Below are positions 26,331-34,690 of a DNA stretch of 64,000 nt, in pieces (the first letter of the stretch is position 1; each line of letters begins with the position of its first letter). This DNA comes from Streptomyces sp. NBC_01268 (GTDB lineage Bacteria > Actinomycetota > Actinomycetes > Streptomycetales > Streptomycetaceae): positions 2,852,001-2,916,000 of the forward strand of contig NZ_CP108454.1 of NCBI RefSeq assembly GCF_036240795.1, written 5' to 3'. Position numbers and translations under genes: made by a program. Below the pieces are notes generated by a model, which saw only the letters and a program-made list of their open reading frames with translations, searched no databases and had not been told where the DNA came from.

Positions 26331-28040
26331 TCAGCTCAGGGCGGTGAGCCACTGCCAGCCGCCGGTGCCGACGGTCGTCGGCGTGCCGAGGCCGGTGGCG
26401 GTGCCCGGGAGGAACTCCAGGTTCTCGGCCGTGCCGGCGGTACGGGTGGTCCACAGGTCCGGCAGTCCGTCGCCGTCCAGGTCGCCGGCCGAGACGGCGA
26501 GCCGCCGGTCGGCGACGGGCAGCGGGCCGCCGGTCATCGGGGCCGGGTCGGCGGCGAGCAGTGCCGCGCCCTGGCTCACGTGCCGCCTGATCTCGCCGGT
26601 GGCGCGGTCGCGGCTCCAGACGTCGGCCTTGCCGTCGCCGGTGACGTCGCCGGGCAGGATCACGTCGTAGCCGGCCCATTCGGGGCCGCCGATCTTGACG
26701 GCGGCCCGGGGGGCGAAGGTCGGCTTCCCGTCGACGGCCTGGCCGCCGCGGTGCAGCCAGAGGCCGGTGGTGCTGCGGGCGAGGACGTCGGCCAGGCCGT
26801 CGCCGTCCACGTCGCCGGCGGCCAGCGGGAGGACGGCGGCGTTGGACCAGCCGGTGGGGCGGCCGCCCATGGGCATGCGGGCGCCGAGCTCTCCGTTGCC
26901 GGTGTTCGGGTAGACCCACAGCTCGTCGCCGATGCGGGCGACGACGTCCTCGCGGCCGTCGCCGGTCCAGTCGCCCCGGTGGCTGACGGCGGCGCCGGCC
27001 CAGCCGGTGCCCGTCTGGCGCATGCCGGAGACGCCGCCGGTGCCGGTGCCGGGGTAGAGGCGCAGGGCGCCGTCGTCCTTGACGGCGAGGAGGTCGGGGC
27101 GCCCGTCGCCGGTGAGGTCGCCGGGCCGGCCCTTGAGGTACGCGGCGGCGCGCAGCAGCTTGTGGTCGGAGAGCGGGGCGGTGCCCTCGGGCTCGGGTTC
27201 GAGGGCGTCGGCGCGGACGGTGCCGAAGTCGCGGGCGCTCAGGAAGACGTGGTCGAACTTCTTGCCGGAGGCCACGGTGGGCTCACCCGAGTGGCACGTG
27301 GAGGCGCCGCTGTCCTTGCAGGCCTGGGTGAAGAAGTCGTGGTCGTTCTCGTCGGCCTCGACGAACGGGCCGGTGCCGGGCAGGCCCTGGCGGACGGGGT
27401 CGAGCATCGGGTCGTACGCCGGATCCGTACCGGCGTTGAAGTCGCCGCCGAAGACCACCGGGGCTCCGGCGGCCCAGGTGTCCGCGTGCGCCAGGGCCTC
27501 GGCCGAGCCGTTGTCGGGGGTGATCTTCTGGTCGAGGTGGACGTTGCAGACGAGCGTGGTGCGGCCGTCGATCGGGCCCCGGGCGCAGAGCACCGGGCGG
27601 GGCTCGGTGCCGGGGGTGGTCAGGTTGGCCGTGTAGCGGTCGACCGCCGACGCCTTGACGAAGACGCCGAGGCCGAAGCCGTTGTCGGTGCCGCCCCAGT
27701 GGCCGCAGCCGTTGGTCTTCGTGGCGAAGCCCCAGACGGCGGTGTAGCCGGCGTCGGCCAGCGCGGTGCGCAGCGAGGTCCACTGGGTGAAGCAGAGTTC
27801 CTGGAGCATCAGGGCGTCGGCGTCCCAGGCGAGGGCCTGTTCCTTGACCTTGGCGGTCCAGGTCGGCAGGTCCAGCTTGCTCTGGCAGGTGGACGCACCG
27901 CAGACGTTGTACGAGATGACGCGTACCGACGGTGCCGTGGCGGGGTCGACGACGTCCTCGGCGGCGGCCGGCCCCGCGGTCGTGAGGACCGCGGAGGCCA
28001 GCAGGAGGAGGGCGGCGAGCGCCCTCTGGAGAAGTCTCAT
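26331..28040 (-). CDS. Secreted endonuclease/exonuclease/phosphatase-family protein with FG-GAP repeats
   Basis: The 569-residue precursor has a signal peptide (MRLLQRALAALLLLASAVLT, cleavage near residue 27). An EEP hydrolase domain covers about residues 38-330, with the metal and catalytic motifs SYNVCG (Asn45), LQE (Glu81), NVHLD, GGDFN and LSDHK in order. Five DxDGDG-like VCBS/FG-GAP units follow (GDLTGDGRPD, DWTGDGRED, GDVDGDGLAD, GDVTGDGKAD, GDLDGDGLPD), predicting a calcium-binding beta-propeller. It is probably an extracellular nuclease or phosphodiesterase with a propeller for binding. An upstream in-frame start exists, but the chosen ATG begins a proper signal peptide. Several Cys in the EEP domain suggest disulfides. 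Confidence 0.85.
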   Translation of the reverse strand: MRLLQRALAALLLLASAVLTTAGPAAAEDVVDPATAPSVRVISYNVCGASTCQSKLDLPTWTAKVKEQALAWDADALMLQELCFTQWTSLRTALADAGYTAVWGFATKTNGCGHWGGTDNGFGLGVFVKASAVDRYTANLTTPGTEPRPVLCARGPIDGRTTLVCNVHLDQKITPDNGSAEALAHADTWAAGAPVVFGGDFNAGTDPAYDPMLDPVRQGLPGTGPFVEADENDHDFFTQACKDSGASTCHSGEPTVASGKKFDHVFLSARDFGTVRADALEPEPEGTAPLSDHKLLRAAAYLKGRPGDLTGDGRPDLLAVKDDGALRLYPGTGTGGVSGMRQTGTGWAGAAVSHRGDWTGDGREDVVARIGDELWVYPNTGNGELGARMPMGGRPTGWSNAAVLPLAAGDVDGDGLADVLARSTTGLWLHRGGQAVDGKPTFAPRAAVKIGGPEWAGYDVILPGDVTGDGKADVWSRDRATGEIRRHVSQGAALLAADPAPMTGGPLPVADRRLAVSAGDLDGDGLPDLWTTRTAGTAENLEFLPGTATGLGTPTTVGTGGWQWLTALS

Positions 28041-28087
28041 GGGGCGAGAGCCTAATGATCCTTTTCGTGCACCTGACAGGAGGCCCG

Positions 28088-28255
28088 TCAGCCGGTCAGG
28101 CGCGCGTACCGGGCGCGGAGTTCCGCCGCCCCCTGGTCGGTGAGGCTGCCGTGCAGCCGCAGCGGACGATCGCCCCGTCGTGGTCCCTCGGCGAAGAACG
28201 CGTCGTCGGCATGCGGGTCCCGGGTCCATCGAATGTTTTCGACGTCGTCGTTCAG
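28088..28255 (-). other. Possible small ORF downstream of the LysR gene (about 55 residues)
   Basis: An open frame ending LHGSLTDQGAAELRARYARL-TG has strong GC bias at third positions in its last 25 codons, as in a real gene, and no other gene explains this strand. It lacks an ATG, GTG or TTG start: CTG at 28255 or ATT at 28234 would have to be used, and no ribosome binding site is seen. It may be a remnant, a frameshifted gene or a chance frame. Confidence 0.2.
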
Positions 28256-28293
28256 CCGATCTGAAAGGTCGGCCGGCTCGCCCCGGCTCCGCC

Positions 28294-29217
28294 CTAGGGG
28301 AAGACCTCGGGCGCCTCCCGCTGCACGGCGGCCTGCCGCAGCGCCGCCAGGACCCGGGCCACGGCCGGCCCCTCCTCCGCCCCGCGGCGCACCGCGGCGA
28401 CGACGTGGCGGCGCGGCTGGTCGGCGGAGAGCACCCGCATGACGACGCCGGTGCGGCGCTCGGCGGCGGCCATCCGGGGGACCAGGGCCACGCCCATGCC
28501 GGCCTCGACCATGGCGAGGATCGCGGTCCAGCCGGCCGCGCTGTGCGCCTGCTCGGGAACGAAGCCGGCCGCCTCGCAGGCCGCGGTGGTGATCTCCGAC
28601 CAGGGGCCCGAACCGCCGTAGATCCAGGGCTCGGCGGAGAGGTCGGCGAGCCGCAGTCCGGGGGCCTCGGCGAGCGGGTGCCCGGCGGGCAGGGCCAGGT
28701 CGAGCGGGTCGGCGAGCAGCGGGACGCGGCTGTACTTGGGGTCGCGGGCGGTGGGCGCGTGGGCGGCGAGCGAGAGGGCCAGGTCGACCTCGCCCGCGGT
28801 GAGCAGCTCGTAGGCCTCGGCCGCCTCGGCCTCGCGGACGCGTACGTCGAGCCCGGGGTGGACGGTGCGCAGCGCCTGCACGGCGGGGACGACGAGCGCG
28901 GGCACGGCGGTGGAGAAGGCGGCGACCCGGACCCGTCCGGCCTCGCCCCGCAGGTGGGCGTCGAGTTCGGCCTCGGCCCGCTCCAGCTGGGCGAAGACCG
29001 CCTCGGCGTGCCGCAGGACCAGGTGCGCGGCGTCGGTGAGGCGGACCCGGCGCCCGTGCGCCTCCAGGAGCTGTACGCCGAGCTGCTTGGACAGGTTGGT
29101 GAGCTGCTGGGAGACGGCCGAGGGGGTCATGAGCAGCGCCTCCGCGCTCGCGGTGACGGTGCCGCGGTCGCGGAGGGTGCGGAGGATCTGGAGCTTCTTG
29201 ATGTCCCACTCGGTCAT
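28294..29217 (-). CDS. LysR family transcriptional regulator
   Basis: The 307-residue protein has the N-terminal winged helix-turn-helix LRDRGTVTASAEALLMTPSA then VSQQLTNLSKQLGVQLLE (about 15-53). A linker helix follows, and a substrate-binding domain with PLDLALPAGHPLA, EPWIYGG and MGVALVPRMA in its two lobes. LysR proteins activate or repress in response to a small effector. It is encoded nine bases downstream of an EamA exporter in a three-gene unit, so it may respond to the exported compound. Target sites were not identified. Confidence 0.92.
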   Translation of the reverse strand: MTEWDIKKLQILRTLRDRGTVTASAEALLMTPSAVSQQLTNLSKQLGVQLLEAHGRRVRLTDAAHLVLRHAEAVFAQLERAEAELDAHLRGEAGRVRVAAFSTAVPALVVPAVQALRTVHPGLDVRVREAEAAEAYELLTAGEVDLALSLAAHAPTARDPKYSRVPLLADPLDLALPAGHPLAEAPGLRLADLSAEPWIYGGSGPWSEITTAACEAAGFVPEQAHSAAGWTAILAMVEAGMGVALVPRMAAAERRTGVVMRVLSADQPRRHVVAAVRRGAEEGPAVARVLAALRQAAVQREAPEVFP

Positions 29218-29226
29218 GGCCGCAAC

Positions 29227-30267
29227 CTACCGGGAGGAACTCAGCGCCACCCCGCCGAGGATGAGCGCCATGCACACGACCCCGACGAGGCCGAGCTGTT
29301 CGCCGAGGAGCACGTACGACAGGAGGGCGACGCAGACGGGCTGGAGGTAGTAGACGACGCCCGCGCGGGCCGCGCCGACGAGGGAGATCGCCCGGTTCCA
29401 GGCGAAGAAGGCGACGGCGGAGGAGAGGACGCCGACGTAGAGGAGGGGGCCGACGGTCCCGACTCCGGCGGTGAAGCCGCCCTGGACGGCGAGGGAGACC
29501 GCGTACGCGGGGGCGAGCATCAGGGCGCCGAGCAGGAAGGTGGTGAAGAGGAAGGCGAGCTGGTCGATCTCGGCGGGCTTGCGCTTGAGCAGGGCGCTGT
29601 ACGAGGCGAAGGAGAGGGCCGCGGCGAACATCCACAGGTCGCCGGCGGTGAAGTCGACGGCGAGGGAGCCCTTGCCGACGAGCAGGAGCACGCCCAGCGC
29701 GGCGACCAGCATGCCGACGACGCGGCGGGCCCCGAGGCGTTCGCCGCCGAGGCGGGCGTAGCCGGCCATGAGCACCGGCGAGGCGGCCATGATCATGCCC
29801 ATGTTGGAGGCGGAGGTGGTCAGCCCGGCCTGGTGCACCAGGGTGTTGTAGAGGGCGACGCCGAACAGCGAGGCGAGGGCCACGAAGCCGAGGTGCCGGC
29901 GGACGACCGCACGCTGCCGCCAGAACGGACGGGCGGCGAACGGCGCGACGGCGGCGAGCGCGATGATCCAGCGCCAGAAGACGGCCTGGACGGGCGGGAC
30001 GCTGTCGGCCATGTCCCGGGTGGCGACGAAGGAGCCGGACCAGACGACGGTGGCGAGCAGGGCGAGCAGCACACCGAGGCCGGCGCCCTTCGCGAGTCTT
30101 CTCGCGGGCGCCGGCCTCTCGGTGCTGCCGTCGGTCGGGGTGGTGCGGGTGGGGAGGTCGGTCTCGGTCGGGCTGTCGGTGGCGGTGGCGGTGGCGGTCG
30201 GGCTGTCGGTGGCGGTGGCGGTGGCGGTGGCGGTGGCAGTCGGGTTACGGGCGGTGGTCCGGGTCAT
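29227..30267 (-). CDS. EamA/DMT family transporter with a low-complexity Thr-Ala N-terminus
   Basis: The 346-residue protein has ten membrane segments in two EamA repeats, typical of drug/metabolite exporters. The first repeat includes TVVWSGSFVATRDMADSVPP and the second SFASYSALLKRKP with YYLQPVCVALLSYVLLGEQL. About 50 hydrophilic residues precede helix 1, beginning MTRTTARNPTATATATATAT and dominated by Thr-Ala and DSPT units encoded by a DNA repeat. This part is not family-conserved. A start nearer helix 1 is possible, though no better start was evident. The gene lies between the second EamA gene and the LysR gene with very short gaps, so the three are likely one operon. The exported compound is unknown. 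Confidence 0.85.
   Translation of the reverse strand: MTRTTARNPTATATATATATDSPTATATATDSPTETDLPTRTTPTDGSTERPAPARRLAKGAGLGVLLALLATVVWSGSFVATRDMADSVPPVQAVFWRWIIALAAVAPFAARPFWRQRAVVRRHLGFVALASLFGVALYNTLVHQAGLTTSASNMGMIMAASPVLMAGYARLGGERLGARRVVGMLVAALGVLLLVGKGSLAVDFTAGDLWMFAAALSFASYSALLKRKPAEIDQLAFLFTTFLLGALMLAPAYAVSLAVQGGFTAGVGTVGPLLYVGVLSSAVAFFAWNRAISLVGAARAGVVYYLQPVCVALLSYVLLGEQLGLVGVVCMALILGGVALSSSR
30169..30240. repeat. Tandem GGCGGT hexanucleotide repeat inside an EamA gene
   Basis: Two copies of a unit CGGGCTGTCGGT followed by (GGCGGT)n lie head to tail: n is three in the first copy and four plus one variant in the second. Because the unit is six bases, gain or loss keeps the frame and only alters the length of the Thr-Ala tail. 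Confidence 0.8.
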
Positions 30268-30272
30268 GCGCC

Positions 30273-31247
30273 CTACCGTCGCACCGCCGAACCCTCCAGG
30301 TCCATCGAAACTTCCTGACCATTCTTTTCAGCAGAACTGAACGATCCGGCGGCGGGGGCGGGGACCTCGACGGGCTTCTTCGCCGCCTTGGGAGTGCGCG
30401 GCCCCATCTGGGCGATCAGGGTGGCGCCGAAGGCGATCGCCATGCCGAGCAGCTGCACCGGGCCGAGCGCCTGGCCGAGCGCGGCCCAGCCGATGACGGC
30501 GGCGGTGATCGGCGAGAGCGGGCCGAGGAGGGTGACGGAGGAGGCGCTCAGCCGCTCGATGCCGCGGAACCAGAGGAAGTAGGAGATCGCGGTGTTGCCG
30601 AAGGCGAGGTAGGCGTAGCCGGCCAGGTTGGTGCCGGTCAGGGCGGGCGGGGCGCCCTCGATCAGGAAGGCGACGGGCAGGATGATCAGGCCGCCCGCGG
30701 AGAGCTGCCAGCCGGTCAGGGCGAGCGCGCCGACACCCTCGGGGCGGCCCCAGCGCTTGGTGAACACGGTGCCCGCGGACATCGAGAGCGCGGAGAGCAG
30801 TCCGGCGACGACGCCGATCGTGTCGAGCGCGGCTCCGGCCTTGAGGACCACGAGGCTGACGCCGAAGGCGGCGGCGACGGCGGTGAGCAGCGCCTTCACG
30901 GTGGGCTTGTCGCCCAGGAGGAGGGCGGCGAGGCCGACGACGAAGAGCGGGCCGACCGAGCCGACGACGGCGGCCACACCGCCGGGCAGGCGGTAGGCGG
31001 CGAGGAAGAGGAGCGGGAAGAAGGCTCCGATGTTCAGGGCGCCGAGCACCGCGGACTTCCACCACCAGGCCCCCTGCGGCAGCTTGCGGGTGAGGGCGAG
31101 GAGGACGAGGCCGGCGGGCAGGGCGCGCAGGAGGCCGGTGAGGAGCGGCCGGTCGGGCGGCAGGAACTCCGTGGTCACGAAGTAGGTGGAGCCCCAGGAG
31201 ATCGGGGCGAGCGCGGTCAGTGCGACGGTTGCGGCCTTGCGGGACAT
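30273..31247 (-). CDS. EamA/DMT family transporter
   Basis: The 324-residue protein opens ISWGSTYFVTTEFLPPDRPL, the classical EamA first-helix motif, and has ten hydrophobic segments. RGIERLSASSVTLLGPLSPI and IGWAALGQALGP mark the second repeat. A soluble tail of about 40 residues follows. It resembles exporters of amino acids or metabolites. It is the first gene of the EamA-EamA-LysR unit and is divergent from a MarR regulator, which is a common pairing for MarR-controlled efflux pumps. Confidence 0.9.
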   Translation of the reverse strand: MSRKAATVALTALAPISWGSTYFVTTEFLPPDRPLLTGLLRALPAGLVLLALTRKLPQGAWWWKSAVLGALNIGAFFPLLFLAAYRLPGGVAAVVGSVGPLFVVGLAALLLGDKPTVKALLTAVAAAFGVSLVVLKAGAALDTIGVVAGLLSALSMSAGTVFTKRWGRPEGVGALALTGWQLSAGGLIILPVAFLIEGAPPALTGTNLAGYAYLAFGNTAISYFLWFRGIERLSASSVTLLGPLSPITAAVIGWAALGQALGPVQLLGMAIAFGATLIAQMGPRTPKAAKKPVEVPAPAAGSFSSAEKNGQEVSMDLEGSAVRR

Positions 31248-31292
31248 GGCAGGTTCCCCCTGGGGTGGCTGGCAGCTCGCCGGGTGGCTTGC

Positions 31293-31330
31293 TGGTAATT
31301 AACTTACCACTAAGCTACTTACTTGCAAGT
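31293..31330. promoter_or_regulatory. Candidate MarR operator(s) between the EamA and MarR genes
   Basis: TGGTAA-N5-TTACCA (31293-31309) and the perfect palindrome ACTTGCAAGT (31321-31330) lie in an AT-rich patch between the divergent genes. Related CTTAC/CTTGC half-sites recur between them. Position and symmetry fit binding by the MarR dimer. Confidence 0.6.
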
Positions 31331-31373
31331 GGCTTTCTTGCCATCGAGTCAGCAGAGAGAGGAGACTGGGGCC

Positions 31374-31895
31374 ATGGAGAAGCACACGCCCGCCACCGGA
31401 CCCGACCACGACGCCGTCGACGCCATCACCGACCAGTGGGCCGCGGTCCGCCCGGACCTGGACACCCTGCCGATGGCCGTCTTCGGGCGGATCTACCGGC
31501 TGGCCGGCGCGATGCGCGGCAAGGTGGACAAGGCGTACGCGCCGTACGGGGGGATGTCGCTGGGCGAGTTCGACGTGCTCGCGACGCTGCGGCGTTCCGG
31601 GGAGCCGTACACCCTCTCACCGCGTCAGCTGACCGCCACGCTGATGATCACGACCGGTGGGATGACGGGCCGTCTGGACAAGCTGGAGCGGGCCGGACTG
31701 ATCACCCGCAGCCCCGACCCGAACGACCGGCGCGGGCTGCGGGTCACCCTCACCGAGGAGGGCCGCACCCTCGTGGACCAGGCCGTCGGCGCCGGGCTCG
31801 CCCAGCAGACCGCGGCCCTGGAGGCGGCGCTCACCCCGGAGGAGTCGGAGCAGCTCTCGGCGCTCCTGCGCAGGCTGCTCGCCACGACGGTCTGA
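31374..31895 (+). CDS. MarR family transcriptional regulator
   Basis: The 173-residue protein has the MarR winged helix: GEFDVLATLRRSGEPYTLSP, RQLTATLMITTGGMTGRLDK and the wing DPNDRRGLRVTLTEEG at about 60-135. Such dimers repress a divergent efflux gene until a ligand binds. An AGAGGAG stretch lies upstream of the ATG; an earlier in-frame start would put translation inside the operator palindrome and is less likely. The probable target is the divergent EamA gene, and probably itself. Confidence 0.92.
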   Translation: MEKHTPATGPDHDAVDAITDQWAAVRPDLDTLPMAVFGRIYRLAGAMRGKVDKAYAPYGGMSLGEFDVLATLRRSGEPYTLSPRQLTATLMITTGGMTGRLDKLERAGLITRSPDPNDRRGLRVTLTEEGRTLVDQAVGAGLAQQTAALEAALTPEESEQLSALLRRLLATTV

Positions 31896-31960
31896 AACAG
31901 GCGAGGGCGCCGCGCGGTAGCTCGTACCGTGCGACGCCCTCGTGAAGGAACGAGTGGGGC

Positions 31961-32191
31961 TTACGCCTTCTTCCGCGACTTGTCGAGCACGGCCACCAGG
32001 CCGATGATCACCAGGAAGAGCACCAGCGGTGCGGCGACAAACAGGCCGAGGGTCTCGGCGACACTCAGCTTGGGGGCCGGGTCGTCACCGTCGTCGCGGG
32101 TGAGCGCGAGCGCGGGGGACGACATGAGCAGCATCATCAGCGTCGTACCGGCCGCGACAGCACCGGCGCGCAGGGCGTTCTTCTTGTCCAC
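31961..32191 (-). CDS. Small secreted or membrane protein, 76 residues, unknown function
   Basis: The product has an N-terminal signal-like helix (KNALRAGAVAAGTTLMMLLM, SSPALA cleavage motif) and a short acidic linker (TRDDGDDPAPK). One C-terminal transmembrane segment (LGLFVAAPLVLFLVIIGLVA) follows, closed by a basic tail DKSRKKA. It would be a single-span membrane protein with a tiny external part. The GTG start has no ribosome binding site, so the mRNA may be leaderless. It lies 20 bases downstream of malQ on the same strand. No family was recognised. Confidence 0.65.
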   Translation of the reverse strand: MDKKNALRAGAVAAGTTLMMLLMSSPALALTRDDGDDPAPKLSVAETLGLFVAAPLVLFLVIIGLVAVLDKSRKKA

Positions 32192-32211
32192 GGTGCAAAA
32201 GTAGCGAACAC

Positions 32212-34320
32212 CTAAACGGACCGCGCGCCCGGGGGTGCCGTACGGGCTCCGACCTCCTCCGCCAGCACCCGGAACAGGTCGTGCGCGCGCGGCGAGGCGG
32301 CCAGGTCCTCCAGGGTCACCGGCTGCCCGTCGGGACCCGCGACCGGCAGCCGCCAGTTGGGGTACTGGTCCCAGGTCCCGGGCAGGTTCTGCGGCCGCCG
32401 GTCCCCCACCGCGTCCGGCAGCCACACCCCGACCATCCGCGCCGGGGTGGCGGCCAGGAACCGGTGGAAGGCCCTGGCCTCCGCCGCCTCGTCGCCCGGG
32501 CCCTCCGGCAGCATCCCGAGCCGCTGGAGCAGCCCCAGCCACTCCGCGGTCTCGGCCGCGTCCCTGGTCCGCTCGCGCCCCAGGTCGCCGGTGAGCAGCC
32601 CGAGCCGGTGGCGCAGCGTCACATGGGCGCCGGAGAGCCGGGCGGCGGTGGAGGGCAGGTCGTGGGTGGTGGCGGTGGCCACGCAGTCGGCCCGCCAGGC
32701 CTCCGGGGGCAGCGGGCGGCCGGTGCCGGCCCAGTCCCGTTCGAACCAGAGCACGGAGGTGCCGAGCACCCCGCGCCGGGCGAGGGCCTCCCGCACCCCC
32801 GGCTCGACCGTGCCGAGGTCCTCGCCGATGACCGAGGCCCCGGCCCGGTGGGCCTCCAGGACGAGGACGGCGAGCATGGCCTCGGCGTCGTGGCGGACGT
32901 ACGTCCCCTCGGTCGGCTCGCCGCCCTCGGGCACCCACCAGAGCCGGAACAGCCCCATGACGTGGTCGATCCGCAGCGCGCCCGCGTGCCGCAGCAGTTC
33001 GCGCAGCAGACCGCGGTACGGGGCGTAGCCCTCGGCGGCGAGCGCGTCGGGGCGCCAGGGCGGCAGGCCCCAGTCCTGGCCGCGCGCGTTGAAGGCGTCG
33101 GGCGGGGCGCCCACCGACATGCCGGCGGCGAAGACGTGCTGCTGGGCCCAGGCGTCGGAGCCGTCCGGGTGGACGCCGACGGCCAGGTCGTGGACGATCC
33201 CGACCGCCATCCCGGCCCGCCGGGCCGTGTGCGAGGCGGCGGCGAGCTGGCCGTCCGTCAGCCAGGCGAGCCGGCAGTGGAAGTCGACCCGGGCGGTGAG
33301 CTCGGCGTCGGCCCGCACCACCGCCTCGGCCGTCCGCGGGTCGCGCAGCTCCTCGGGCCAGCGGCGCCAGTGGTGCCCGTGGCGTTCGGCGAGCGCCTGG
33401 TAGGTGGCGTGGTCCTCCAGGGCGCGCCCCCGCTCGGCGAGGAAGTCGCGGTAGGCGGCGCGGCGGCCGGGGCCGAGCTCCACGGTGTGGATCAGCTCCA
33501 GGGCCCGCCGCTTGGCCTCCCACACGGCGTCCCGGTCGATCAGGGCGCCCTTGCCGAGCACCCGTTCGCGCAGCTCGGCCGCGTCGGCGAGGACCCGGTC
33601 GAGCTCCTCGCGGCGGGCCGGGTCGACATGGGCGTACTCCGGGACGTCCTCGATCCGCAGGTGCACCGGGTCGGGGAAGCGGCGGGAGGAGGGGCGGTAC
33701 GGGGAGGGGTCGGTGGGCGCCCCGGGCACGGCCGCGTGCAGCGGGTTGACCTGGACGAACCCGGCGCCGTGCGTCCGGCCCGCCCAGTCGGCGAGCTCGC
33801 GCAGGTCGCCGAGGTCGCCCATGCCCCAGGAGCGGGTGGAGAGCAGCGAGTAGAGCTGGACGAGCAGTCCGTGGGCCCGTGCTTCGGGCCCCGGCGCGTA
33901 CGCCGGCGCGACGATCAGGGTGCCGGTGCAGCGGCGTCCGTCGGGGGCGTCGGCGGCGAGCCGGTGCACGCCGAGCGGGAGGCCGGTCCAGTCGGGTCCC
34001 TTGCCGGCGGCGGCACTGGCCCCGGTGACGGTGGTGCCGTCCTCGGTGGTCACGGTCAGGCGGGTGCCGGGCGGCAGGCCGAGGGCCGGGCGCGGCGGCC
34101 CGTCCCGCCAGTGGACGACCGTGGGCGGCAGGAGCCGCGTGCGGGCGGCCCGTTCCGCCGCGTCGAGCGCGGTGGCGACCGCCTCGGGCGTGGACGCGTC
34201 GACGTCCAGGGCGCGCAGGACGGCCACCACCGTGGCCTCGGGCACGGTGACCGTGACGCCTTCGGAGGGGGCGTACTCGGTCGCGACGCCGTGCAGGGTG
34301 GCGAGACGGGCCAGGGTCAC
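32212..34320 (-). CDS. malQ: 4-alpha-glucanotransferase (amylomaltase, GH77)
   Basis: The 702-residue enzyme transfers alpha-1,4-glucan segments between maltodextrins in glycogen and maltose metabolism. GH77 hallmarks are visible: the nucleophile Asp in RIDHVMGLFRLWWVPEG near residue 450 and the acid Glu in GEDLGTVEP near 500. SPYRPSSRRFPDPVHL occurs earlier, and an actinobacterial N-terminal extension of about 160 residues precedes the barrel. The GTG start is six bases after GGAG and only one base after the stop of a small upstream ORF, so its translation may be coupled to that ORF. Confidence 0.94.
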   Translation of the reverse strand: MTLARLATLHGVATEYAPSEGVTVTVPEATVVAVLRALDVDASTPEAVATALDAAERAARTRLLPPTVVHWRDGPPRPALGLPPGTRLTVTTEDGTTVTGASAAAGKGPDWTGLPLGVHRLAADAPDGRRCTGTLIVAPAYAPGPEARAHGLLVQLYSLLSTRSWGMGDLGDLRELADWAGRTHGAGFVQVNPLHAAVPGAPTDPSPYRPSSRRFPDPVHLRIEDVPEYAHVDPARREELDRVLADAAELRERVLGKGALIDRDAVWEAKRRALELIHTVELGPGRRAAYRDFLAERGRALEDHATYQALAERHGHHWRRWPEELRDPRTAEAVVRADAELTARVDFHCRLAWLTDGQLAAASHTARRAGMAVGIVHDLAVGVHPDGSDAWAQQHVFAAGMSVGAPPDAFNARGQDWGLPPWRPDALAAEGYAPYRGLLRELLRHAGALRIDHVMGLFRLWWVPEGGEPTEGTYVRHDAEAMLAVLVLEAHRAGASVIGEDLGTVEPGVREALARRGVLGTSVLWFERDWAGTGRPLPPEAWRADCVATATTHDLPSTAARLSGAHVTLRHRLGLLTGDLGRERTRDAAETAEWLGLLQRLGMLPEGPGDEAAEARAFHRFLAATPARMVGVWLPDAVGDRRPQNLPGTWDQYPNWRLPVAGPDGQPVTLEDLAASPRAHDLFRVLAEEVGARTAPPGARSV

Positions 34321-34321
34321 T

Positions 34322-34531
34322 TCACACTCCGGGTGACTCCGTACCGCCCGCGGTGCCCCGGGCGGTGGGTTCGCTGGTCAGGGGGGCCGCTTCGATCAGC
34401 GGCGGCTCGCTGGTGAGGGGCGCGGCGTCGGCGAGGGGCGGTTCGCTGGTGAGCGGGCCCTGCCGCGGGATCCGGATCGGTGCGAGGGTCTGCTCGCGTA
34501 TCCGGGGGGCGGAGTGGTCGGTCGCGTTCAC
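34322..34531 (-). CDS. Small ORF with tandem PLTSEP repeats, coupled to malQ
   Basis: A GTG start with GGGAGA just upstream opens a 69-residue frame that stops one base before the malQ start. The product is acidic to neutral and carries three imperfect copies of a 12-residue unit: GPLTSEPPLADAA, PLTSEPPLIEAA, then PLTSEP. No family was recognised. It could be a leader peptide controlling malQ, a small repeat protein or a peptide precursor. The repeat is also clear at DNA level (TCGCTGGT recurring every 36 bases or so). Confidence 0.45.
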   Translation of the reverse strand: MNATDHSAPRIREQTLAPIRIPRQGPLTSEPPLADAAPLTSEPPLIEAAPLTSEPTARGTAGGTESPGV

Positions 34532-34690
34532 GGGATCTCCCGGGTCGTCTCGACGGTCTCGACAGGTAAGACAAGGGGGACAGCACGGGAAGCCTTACCC
34601 ATCGCTCCCCGTTTTACCGGCGGAACTTGACGAATCGACGCCACCTCGCCGAAAGCCCGTGGGGCAAACCGGGCAGTTCGACCAGGCGCA

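Noticed and set aside
30169..30240. Possible CRISPR-like or minisatellite array
   Set aside because: The units are six-base simple repeats inside a coding frame, without spacers.
34322..34531. Lanthipeptide precursor with multiple cores
   Set aside because: The repeats have Thr and Ser but no Cys, and no modification enzyme is near. It is kept only as a small repeat ORF.
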